Positions 8,452-15,791 of a stretch of 64,000 bases of DNA are shown piece after piece (the stretch's first letter is position 1; every line of letters begins with the position of its first letter). Source of the DNA: a bacterium (GTDB taxonomy: Bacteria > SZUA-182 > DTGQ01); NCBI GenBank assembly GCA_040755755.1, contig JBFLZW010000001.1, positions 222,157 through 286,156 on the forward strand, given 5' to 3'. Made by a program: the position numbers and the translations under genes. Under the pieces are notes generated by a model. It was not told the origin of the DNA and made no database searches. It saw only the letters and a program-made list of their open reading frames with translations.

Positions 8452-9849
8452 TCAGCGGGGCTTCAGGGTGGACAGAAAGCAGCCAAGCTGCCATTTTCCC
8501 TCTTCACCGATAGTGATACCGAATGAGGGCGAGCCGCACTCTTCCAGACAACTCTCTCTTCCCCATCCGACGCTCTTTCCAAACCGGACGTACCACCAAT
8601 AATGTCCATCGGTGAATTGACCGTTATTTGCCTGATCAGCCACTTCTCCCTTGCTTCCCTCCAGCAGGGTGGTTATCAGCCGGCAATCTTCTCCCGGCCC
8701 GCTGCGCAGCTCCAGGCTATGGCCGGACATGACTTCCACACACTCACCACTACTGAATCTGGAGGAAGGAGGGTCAGGAGGTATGTCCTGAACCATAGCC
8801 CCAGGGTAGTAATACTCGAGGATCCGGCGGTAATCAATGCCCTGATTGGCCATGGCCTGAGCACCTCGCTGGCACAAGCCGACTCCATGACCATAGAGGG
8901 AGGTATAGCCGCAGCCGCACCAGACGCTCCGGCAGTAGGGGAGGTAATTGATCCAGACTTCCTCGACATTGCGGGTATGCCCATCGCAGTGAGCAAAGTA
9001 GTAGGCTTCGATAATGCTGCCTGCATAGGTGGCGACCACCCGCTGCGTATCGACGACTGCCTGATCCGTATCGCCATAATGCAGCGGCGACCATGCCTGG
9101 CAGTGGGTTGTCGTGCAGACATCCGCTCCCTGATCGGCGTGTCTGCACTGGGTGGCCGCATAGCAGCGGGCTGCCACAGCCTGGGCCCTCAAAGCCTGCT
9201 GTGGCCATCCGGTAGCCATTTCCCGCGGAAGAACACCTTTCAGATATTCGTCCATGTCCATGACCTCGACATGGCCATCCGGCATCAGAACCCTGATTGC
9301 AGCCGGAAGGTAATCTCTCTCCCTGGAAGGAAGGCTGAATCCCCGCTCTCTTGACCAGTCATCAAGTTTTTCTATCCTGGCCAAAGACTGCTCAGGGAGC
9401 ATAAGTCTTGAATCTATGATTTTTCGCTGCCAGGGAGAAGGATTTTTCAGCACCATCTCAAAATCAAGGCGGGTCACCTTTCCCTCGAAAACCCGCTGCA
9501 GCGTGTTCGACATACCGATATAACCCACAGCCTGAACACTAACCTCATACCTGCTGCCGAAAAGGGTGCTTGGCGGAGCGCTCAATTGGTACGTCCCATC
9601 AGAGCCGGTGATTACCGAGCGGCCAAGCGCCTTGATGCTCACTACGGCTCCGGCGATGGGCTCTTGTGAGCACAGGTCGGTCACTCTGCCCTGAAAGCCG
9701 GTTTCAGAGGCCAGGCCCATGCTGCATCCGCCTAAACCGGGGAGAGATAAAGGAGGAATGACCATGACCAGGGAAAATGTCAGGGCAGCAATAGTCAGAG
9801 ACATGGTAAAACAGGACGGACCGGGTAATGCCGATGCCTTTTGGGGCAT
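8452..9849 (-). CDS. SpoIID/LytB-domain protein with carboxypeptidase-regulatory and SH3-like domains
   Basis: A 465-residue exported protein. An N-terminal hydrophobic stretch ends at an LGGC lipobox (about residues 36-39), so it may be lipid-anchored. Next is a carboxypeptidase regulatory-like Ig fold (GFQGRVTDLCSQEPIAGAVV). The centre is a SpoIID domain: EYLKGVLPREMATGWPQQAL, then AQAVAARCYAAT and the C-terminal YGHGVGLCQRGAQAMA motif. SpoIID family members are peptidoglycan lytic transglycosylases acting on denuded glycan. The C-terminus resembles a bacterial SH3 domain (LRSGPGEDCRLITTL). Start: ATG at 9849, 8 nt after GGAG. It follows the 9887-10552 gene by 37 bp, same strand. Outside spore-formers the family is a cell-wall remodelling factor. 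Confidence 0.85.
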   Translation of the reverse strand: MPQKASALPGPSCFTMSLTIAALTFSLVMVIPPLSLPGLGGCSMGLASETGFQGRVTDLCSQEPIAGAVVSIKALGRSVITGSDGTYQLSAPPSTLFGSRYEVSVQAVGYIGMSNTLQRVFEGKVTRLDFEMVLKNPSPWQRKIIDSRLMLPEQSLARIEKLDDWSRERGFSLPSRERDYLPAAIRVLMPDGHVEVMDMDEYLKGVLPREMATGWPQQALRAQAVAARCYAATQCRHADQGADVCTTTHCQAWSPLHYGDTDQAVVDTQRVVATYAGSIIEAYYFAHCDGHTRNVEEVWINYLPYCRSVWCGCGYTSLYGHGVGLCQRGAQAMANQGIDYRRILEYYYPGAMVQDIPPDPPSSRFSSGECVEVMSGHSLELRSGPGEDCRLITTLLEGSKGEVADQANNGQFTDGHYWWYVRFGKSVGWGRESCLEECGSPSFGITIGEEGKWQLGCFLSTLKPR

Positions 9850-9886
9850 GGTCAACACTCCATAATCATACGGTAGTGTAGCATTG

Positions 9887-10552
9887 TCATGGTATGAACC
9901 GCAGCGTTTTAAGCATCAAATCGAAAATGTCCGCGTAAGCGTGCTGTCGGGACGGCTCACAGGAAAACACCTGATAGGTATAGCCATTATTGGCCACCCA
10001 GACATGAATATAAGAAGCATTGCCCGAAGGCTCGTGCCATACGGCTTCCCGGTCGCCCTCGGTCACGGTCTTGCCTGCACGCAGTGCCGGATGCTCCGGA
10101 TTCTCCTTTCTCAGCCAGTCCTTGATCGAAAGCCTGTCCGGATTCTCCCAGACGATGAGGCTGCAAAAAAAAGCCTTGCTCTGCGGCTGATCATAATCCC
10201 TGGCCGGGCTGAAGTCGGTATGCTGCAGGGTATGCCGGACCGGTATCCCCGGGGTATGCGGATTATCCTCCCGAACATGCCAGGTGTTCGGGTACTGTAT
10301 CTCATACCCGTACTGGGCATTGGTATACACCTTCCAGCCGGAGGCGGGAGCATCTGCCCCCATCAGCGGGGCAGGGGCACTGGTTTTCGCTTCAGCAAGC
10401 TCACCGGCAGCATGCCGCGCGGGGGGATGGCAGCTTCCTCCCAGACCTGCGATGAGCGCGGCAAGGATGAACAGGGCAAAGGCATAAGCCGAAATCGGCC
10501 TTTGTGGCAGGGGAGGGCGCATTATAGGTTTGGCATGAGTGCTATTAAACAT
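9887..10552 (-). CDS. Predicted exported protein with PsbP/DUF1795-like region
   Basis: A 221-residue protein with a long positively charged N-terminus and a hydrophobic segment (FALFILAALIAGLGG) followed at once by Cys. The lipobox is imperfect (GGSC), so lipidation is uncertain but export is likely. The mature part has WKVYTNAQYGYEIQYPNTW, the opening typical of PsbP-related single-domain proteins, and ends in a helix (YADIFDLMLKTLRFI) also typical of them. Start ATG 10552 follows AAGGATAG. It is the upstream member of a two-gene unit with the SpoIID protein, which suggests a shared envelope role. Exact function unknown. Confidence 0.6.
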   Translation of the reverse strand: MFNSTHAKPIMRPPLPQRPISAYAFALFILAALIAGLGGSCHPPARHAAGELAEAKTSAPAPLMGADAPASGWKVYTNAQYGYEIQYPNTWHVREDNPHTPGIPVRHTLQHTDFSPARDYDQPQSKAFFCSLIVWENPDRLSIKDWLRKENPEHPALRAGKTVTEGDREAVWHEPSGNASYIHVWVANNGYTYQVFSCEPSRQHAYADIFDLMLKTLRFIP

Positions 10553-10600
10553 CTATCCTTTGTACGTAACTCCTGACTTCTCCGGAAAAGTTCAGCACAT

Positions 10601-10640
10601 GTAAGGTGGGGCTGCTTTTTTGCCCCACCAAATACCGCGC
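10601..10640. repeat. Hairpin repeat GGTGGGGC...GCCCCACC (copy 1)
   Basis: GGTGGGGC at 10605-10612 pairs with GCCCCACC at 10622-10629 around a T-rich loop, followed by AAATACCGC. Nearly the same stretch recurs at 23441-23480 with a slightly longer stem, so this is a dispersed element rather than a unique terminator. The rest of 10553-11105 holds divergent leader DNA with no gene; a small GCCCC-AAAG-GGGC stem is near 10770. Confidence 0.7.
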
Positions 10641-11105
10641 CCAAGTCAAAGCGGGTGATCCCGGAATTACATTGCTGCTTTGAATACCCTAGAGCGATGG
10701 GAAGCCGCCAGGTATCAGCAATCTTGAGCCTGGAAGTTAATATAATCAACTAAACGTGTTTTGTCAACTGCCCCAAAGGGGCCATTTTTCCCAGCGCAGC
10801 CTTGGAAAAAGGCTGTAGAGTCTTATTTAGTGGTGGAAAATGCTGGAGAAAGTGATATAATAAATATTTTTCAGGTGAGTTCTTGCCAGGAGTTTTAACC
10901 AGCCGAAGGAATAGACCTATTGCAGCCAGCCATGCCAGGCTCATGCTGGTTACCGTCGATATCTGGCCAGATGGCTTTGGTTGTTTTAAGCTGCCTGGAC
11001 TCGATATATATCCAAGCCTTGTATTCAGCTTACAAGGTCAAGCTCAAAAGACAGCTTTATCGCCGATAAATTTATTTTATATACAGAATATACAGGAGTA
11101 TTTAG

Positions 11106-12674
11106 ATGGCAGAAAGAAAAAGCCAGCATTGGGGAGATCAGGTTGTAAATCAGATTCTTGCTCAGCCCAGGGCGGAAGATCATGTTTACCGCATCGTCAC
11201 CGGAATCACTCCCTCCGGACGAATTCATGTCGGGAATCTGCGCGAAGTGGTAACGGCAGATGTGATTTACCGCATTTTACAGGAGCGGGGAAAGAAAGCG
11301 CAATTGCTCTATGTGGCTGATGATTATGATCCCCTGCGCAAGGTCTATCCCTTCTTGGACCCGCAGAAGTATCAGAATTTCATCGGTCACCCCCTGAGTG
11401 ATATTCCCTGCCCCTGCGATCGGCACACAAGCTATGCCGAGCACTTTCTGGAGCCCTTCCTGGCCTCCATGAGCCAGTTGAAGATCGATTTCACGGTTTT
11501 GCGCGCCAGTGAGCTGTATAAGTCCGGCCAGTACAACGAGGTTATATTTCAAGCTCTCGAAGCCAGAGACACCATCGCCGATATTCTCTTCCGGTTGACC
11601 GGCAAGGAGATCGATGAATTCTGGTCCCCCTTTGTACCGATCTGTGAAAGCTGCGGCTCTATGGCTGAAACCAGAGTCACCGGCTGGGACAGGGAGAGAG
11701 GGCCGGTGAGCTATTCCTGCCAGCAGTGCGGCAGCCAGGGATCCATGCCGGTTCAGGGCCACGGCAAGCTGACCTGGCGGGTTGATTGGCCTGCCCGCTG
11801 GAGCTTCCTCGCGGTGGATATCGAACCCATGGGCAAGGACCATGGCAGCAAAGGGGGCTCGTATGATACGGGCCAGGAGATTGCCCGGCGGGTATTCCAC
11901 AAGGAGCCGCCTTTTCCGATTGTCTATGAATGGATACGTCTTGAAGGCATGGGCGATATGTCCTCCAGCAAGGGGAATGTCGTGGCCATTGAAGACGTGC
12001 TCAAGGTAGTCCCGGCGGACATCCTTCGCTATCTGATCATCAAGGCTCAGCCCAAACAGCGGATCAATTTTGATCCGGTGAACCAGTTGCTGAATGTCTT
12101 CGATGAGGTGGACAATGAACAGGCCAAATACCGTGATCCGAGGTCTCTGGAACTTTCCCGGGCCAGCGGCTTTGTACCGATCGGAGTCCCCTTCAATCAC
12201 CTGATCAACATCGTCCAGATTGCCGGTGGCGATCCTTCCAGGGTTTCCGCCATCCTCCAGCGGGGTGGATATCAGATCCCCGATTCGACAGCCAGAGAGC
12301 TTGAGGAGCGCTGCCAATACGCTCTCAACTGGCTGGAACATTTTGCGCCTGCCGAGTACCGCTTCGCTGTAGCCGGGGCTGTCCCCCAATCGGTTCAGTC
12401 TCTTACTTCCAACCAGCGCAGGGTGCTGGGAAAACTGTCCGCTCTGCTGAGCACCATGCTTTCCCAGGGAGGCGATATATCCGCCGAAGAGATCCACCGG
12501 TCATTCTACGAGGCGGCCAGGGAAGAGAAGGATTTATCGATTAAAGAAGTCTTTCAGGCTTTTTACACTGCTCTTATCGATAAGGAGAATGGCCCGCGGG
12601 CAGGATGGTTCATTAAAACCATTGGGGTGGAATTCGTCCAGAAGCGGCTCCATGAGGCATCATTGGCGGGGTAG
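11106..12674 (+). CDS. lysK: Class I lysyl-tRNA synthetase
   Basis: A 522-residue LysRS of the class I (LysK) type, which charges tRNA-Lys in most archaea and a minority of bacteria. The HIGH-type signature is PSGRIHVGN (residues 36-44) and the KMSKS loop reads SSSKGN (286-291). Cysteine pairs CESCG...CQQCG near residues 180-206 match the zinc-binding insertion of the family. Length is standard. Start ATG has CAGGAG 8 nt upstream. It stands first on the + strand, with a restriction-modification pair 40 bp downstream. A class II LysRS elsewhere in the genome cannot be excluded. Confidence 0.95.
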   Translation: MAERKSQHWGDQVVNQILAQPRAEDHVYRIVTGITPSGRIHVGNLREVVTADVIYRILQERGKKAQLLYVADDYDPLRKVYPFLDPQKYQNFIGHPLSDIPCPCDRHTSYAEHFLEPFLASMSQLKIDFTVLRASELYKSGQYNEVIFQALEARDTIADILFRLTGKEIDEFWSPFVPICESCGSMAETRVTGWDRERGPVSYSCQQCGSQGSMPVQGHGKLTWRVDWPARWSFLAVDIEPMGKDHGSKGGSYDTGQEIARRVFHKEPPFPIVYEWIRLEGMGDMSSSKGNVVAIEDVLKVVPADILRYLIIKAQPKQRINFDPVNQLLNVFDEVDNEQAKYRDPRSLELSRASGFVPIGVPFNHLINIVQIAGGDPSRVSAILQRGGYQIPDSTARELEERCQYALNWLEHFAPAEYRFAVAGAVPQSVQSLTSNQRRVLGKLSALLSTMLSQGGDISAEEIHRSFYEAAREEKDLSIKEVFQAFYTALIDKENGPRAGWFIKTIGVEFVQKRLHEASLAG

Positions 12675-12714
12675 CTTGTGATTGTGCCCGATGGATAGGA
12701 AAGGGAGGAGATTG

Positions 12715-14223
12715 ATGCCGGTTCAATTACCACTTATTATTCCGCAAAAAGACCAGGCAGATCTAATACAAGAGGTGTTTTCTCACGAAAACGTTTGTCC
12801 TCAGCAGGAGCGGATTGCCCTTGAAAGAAAATATGCTCCACTCCTTAAACAGACTGATAAGTTCAGCCGTAAGCTGGTTAGCTACCAGGGCAATAAAGGT
12901 GAGGTTATCCACGGATGGATTCAATATAAGGAAGGCTTCTCATCCCAACTGGTGGAAATTTTAATCCGCAGATTCGGAATACAGCCAGGAGACACTATCC
13001 TGGACCCCTTCAGCGGTTCGGCCACTACTCTTCTGGTAGCGAAATTTCTCGGTATCAACGCCTTTGGCATAGAGATACTTCCGCTTTGCCACCTCGCCTG
13101 GGAAGCTAAGTCGCATGTCCTGGATTATGACCTTCAAGAGCTCAGACAAGTTTATCAGCAGCTTACTCAAAGTGTGCCGAACAAAGCCTCAGAGCAATTC
13201 CCTCATATTGTCATCACGGAGACGGCCTTTCCGCCGGAAACTGAAAACGACATCATGTTTTATACTCAATGGTTTGAAAATCTGGCTATCAGCGATCCGG
13301 CCAGAACACTTTGCAGGCTTGTCGTAACGAGTATTCTCGGAGAGGTGAGCTATACCAGAAAAGATGGCCAATATTTACGGTGGGATTATCGTTCCGAGAA
13401 AATCCGGAGTCGGAATGACACGAAAATTTCTCTCGGTAAAGAGCCTATTAAAAAGGTAGATAAAGGGCCATTGCCATCAGTGAAAGAGGCACTTCTTCGG
13501 TCGTTGAAGGGTATCTTATCGGATATAGAGAAATTCCAGCAGATCCAATCCAGAAAGAGTCATCAGGAGGATAGCCAGCAAAAATTGATTCAGGGAAACA
13601 CCTTAACGGTTTTGCCCGCCTTGGCGGCAGATCAATTTTCCGGTGTCATCACTTCCCCACCATACTGTAACCGCTATGATTATACAAGGATTTACGCTCT
13701 GGAAATAGCTTATCTTCAAAGAGGCCAGGATATTCGGGAATTGCGGCAGAATCAGCTTTCCTGTACGGTCGAAAGCCATTCAAAATTGAACATATTGCAG
13801 AAATGCTACCAGTCTCTTGGCCAGCAAGATAATTACGATAAGATCCTCAATACTGTTCAAAATCATCCTGTTTTTACTGAAATCAATGATGCCTTACAGG
13901 CAAGGTGGCAGCGTGGGGATATGAATAATAAAGGTGTTCTCAGTATGGTAGAACAGTATTTCACCGAACTGACCTTTGTATTTGCGGAGCTTTTTCGCAC
14001 ATGCCGAAGCGGAGCTCATGTAGCCTTTGTGAATGATAATGTAAGGTATGGGGGTGAAGTGATTCCTGTTGACTTACTGAGTACCAGCCTGGCCGAGAAT
14101 TTAGGGTTTGAGCCGGTTACGGTGTATGTTCTACCCCAAAGAAAGGGTAACAGCAGTCAGCAGATGGAGAGGTTTGGCCGCCAGGCATTACGGAAAAGTA
14201 TTACTGTCTGGAAAAAGCCATAG
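12715..14223 (+). CDS. DNA methyltransferase of a type II restriction-modification system (XcyI-like partner)
   Basis: A 502-residue SAM-dependent DNA methyltransferase. The SAM-binding motif DPFSGSATT comes early (about residue 100) and the catalytic motif SPPY (TSPPYCNRYDY) late (about residue 316); SPPY is typical of N4-cytosine enzymes and some N6-adenine ones. The stretch between is long and probably holds target recognition. Start at 12715 is chosen over GTG 12682 because GGGAGGAG lies 4 nt before this ATG. The endonuclease gene follows 45 bp downstream on the same strand. If the partner is XcyI-type, the target would be CCCGGG; that is inference. Confidence 0.85.
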   Translation: MPVQLPLIIPQKDQADLIQEVFSHENVCPQQERIALERKYAPLLKQTDKFSRKLVSYQGNKGEVIHGWIQYKEGFSSQLVEILIRRFGIQPGDTILDPFSGSATTLLVAKFLGINAFGIEILPLCHLAWEAKSHVLDYDLQELRQVYQQLTQSVPNKASEQFPHIVITETAFPPETENDIMFYTQWFENLAISDPARTLCRLVVTSILGEVSYTRKDGQYLRWDYRSEKIRSRNDTKISLGKEPIKKVDKGPLPSVKEALLRSLKGILSDIEKFQQIQSRKSHQEDSQQKLIQGNTLTVLPALAADQFSGVITSPPYCNRYDYTRIYALEIAYLQRGQDIRELRQNQLSCTVESHSKLNILQKCYQSLGQQDNYDKILNTVQNHPVFTEINDALQARWQRGDMNNKGVLSMVEQYFTELTFVFAELFRTCRSGAHVAFVNDNVRYGGEVIPVDLLSTSLAENLGFEPVTVYVLPQRKGNSSQQMERFGRQALRKSITVWKKP

Positions 14224-14268
14224 AGTTAATAATCCAATCCATACAGGTCAGAAGGTTAAGGTGTAAAA

Positions 14269-15201
14269 ATGGCCCCGCCAAGTGAAAAACAGATATGGTC
14301 AGTGGACCAGATAGCGAAAAGCGAATTCTTTCATCAAAAGCTTCATGAATGGGAACTGCTGGAAATTGCTGACCAGCTTGACAAAATAATGGGTGAAGAG
14401 CTGGCGTGGAACAAAGCGGAAATAGAAATTTCAGATGGTGCCTGGAATAAGGTAATCCATCGGGGAATTAAACCCGTCATGGTCTTTGCTCATCCGCAAA
14501 TTCTGAGAGATGTACCATGTTCAACCAGGTATTATCGAATGCTGGCTATGGTTTCCCAAAAATCTATGCACAGGGTTGGACTTTCGAGTAAGCGGCATGA
14601 GGATGGGTGTATTCCTGATTATGAAGCATCTTGTGCTATAGCTAAACACTTAAACAAAATTATCAGTAATCTGGTCGAGTCGGACGAGAAGATAGATGCG
14701 CGCGAATTCGATCTCTGGCGAGGAATGGCAGCAGGATCACAAGCTCAAGGTTCTTGGCAAAATGCGAAAGGCCAGAAAATGGAGCTCACGATAAAAGGTA
14801 TCATCCGCCGCAGACTCTTTGAGAAGGGCTGGGTCTTAGCGGAAATAGATGATACACCACGGGTGGTGTTGAGTGATAAGAGGATAGCAGCCTTTGCCGA
14901 TGAGCCGGATGTTGGATTCTATGAGAATGATAGAATCATAGCTGCTGTTGAAATTAAAGGGGGAATAGACACGGCTGGTGTTTTGGAGAGACTTGGAGCG
15001 GCAATCAAAAGTCTGCGACGAGCCAAAGAAGAGAATCCGGATTCAGTTACCATACTTATCTTACAGGGTATATCCATGACTCAGCAATCGATGGTTGACC
15101 TTAAGACCAATCGAGAGGCAGTGAACTACTGGTTTACCATTGAAGAAGTACTCGATGATGAAGACAAGAGAAAGGAAATATTCAGCCTTCTCAGGATTTG
15201 A
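14269..15201 (+). CDS. Type II restriction endonuclease, probably XcyI family
   Basis: A 310-residue protein next to a DNA methyltransferase. A PD-(D/E)XK active site is visible: PDVGFYEND, then VEIKGG (about residues 224-243), with Pro-Asp, Glu and Lys in the expected spacing. The flanking FADEPDVGFYENDRIIAAVEIK and the N-terminal KxEFFxxKLHEWE pattern fit my memory of the XcyI/Cfr9I group that cleaves CCCGGG, but family and target need a profile search. Start ATG 14269 after TAAGGTG. CCCGGG sites occur in this window (56641, 56695, 58455), so the host would rely on methylation, not avoidance. Confidence 0.65.
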   Translation: MAPPSEKQIWSVDQIAKSEFFHQKLHEWELLEIADQLDKIMGEELAWNKAEIEISDGAWNKVIHRGIKPVMVFAHPQILRDVPCSTRYYRMLAMVSQKSMHRVGLSSKRHEDGCIPDYEASCAIAKHLNKIISNLVESDEKIDAREFDLWRGMAAGSQAQGSWQNAKGQKMELTIKGIIRRRLFEKGWVLAEIDDTPRVVLSDKRIAAFADEPDVGFYENDRIIAAVEIKGGIDTAGVLERLGAAIKSLRRAKEENPDSVTILILQGISMTQQSMVDLKTNREAVNYWFTIEEVLDDEDKRKEIFSLLRI

Positions 15202-15281
15202 ATCCGTGTTTGGCTTTCATAGTTTTTCCTGTTATCCTCAATAACAGTATGAAAGATTTTAGAGAAAGTGGAGAGTAACTC

Positions 15282-15602
15282 ATGAACCCTGAAATTCAGA
15301 CCATCGTGGCTGAGTTACACCGGCACTTTGAAGCGATTTATGGTGACCGACTCGTGCGGATGATACTTTTTGGTTCCCAGGCCCGTGGTGACGCCGAACC
15401 GGGGTCAGATATTGATATCATGGTAGTCCTCAGAGAGTTGGCAAGTCCAGGAAGGGAGATCTCCAGAACAGGCGAAATAACGGCTGAGCTCTCGTTGAGA
15501 TATGATGTTGTAATTTCCTGCACCTTTATCTCTGCTGATTGTTATGCAATGGAGCAAAGCCCATTGCTTTTAAATGTGCGCAGGGAGGGGGTGTCCGTAT
15601 GA
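15282..15602 (+). CDS. MNT-type minimal nucleotidyltransferase (MntA-like antitoxin)
   Basis: A 106-residue minimal nucleotidyltransferase. The signature GSQARGDAEPGSDIDIMV sits at residues 31-48, with the GS-X-DxD catalytic core intact, and a further Asp (RYDVVIS) near residue 81. In MntA/HepT modules the MNT protein AMPylates and neutralises the HEPN RNase toxin. It overlaps the downstream HEPN fragment by 4 nt (ATGA), the usual arrangement. Here the HEPN partner is truncated, so this may be a surviving antitoxin with nothing to control. Confidence 0.85.
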   Translation: MNPEIQTIVAELHRHFEAIYGDRLVRMILFGSQARGDAEPGSDIDIMVVLRELASPGREISRTGEITAELSLRYDVVISCTFISADCYAMEQSPLLLNVRREGVSV

Positions 15603-15769
15603 CTGTGGAGCAGACTGCGCTTCTCCAAAAGTCACAAGAGAGTCTTCGGGCCGCAAGATTGCTTGCAGAGCAGGGATTTTACGATTTTGCCGTATCTCGC
15701 GCCTATTATGCAATGTTTTATGTCGCTGAGGCTTTTCTCTTAGGTGAGGGCCTTGCTTACTCCAATTGA
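15599..15769 (+). pseudogene. Truncated HEPN-domain protein (HepT-like toxin remnant)
   Basis: Only 56 residues of a HEPN protein normally about 120-140 aa long. The N-terminal helices are plain (QKSQESLRAARLLAEQGFYDFAVSRAYYAMFYVAEAFLL), then the frame ends after GLAYSN at TGA 15767. The C-terminal half with the RX4-6H RNase motif is absent, and 22 bp further on the convergent kinase gene ends. The loss therefore looks like a deletion whose breakpoint lies between 15760 and 15792. Start overlaps the MNT gene. Confidence 0.75.
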
Positions 15770-15791
15770 ACGTGCAGAAAAGTTTTTGGAA

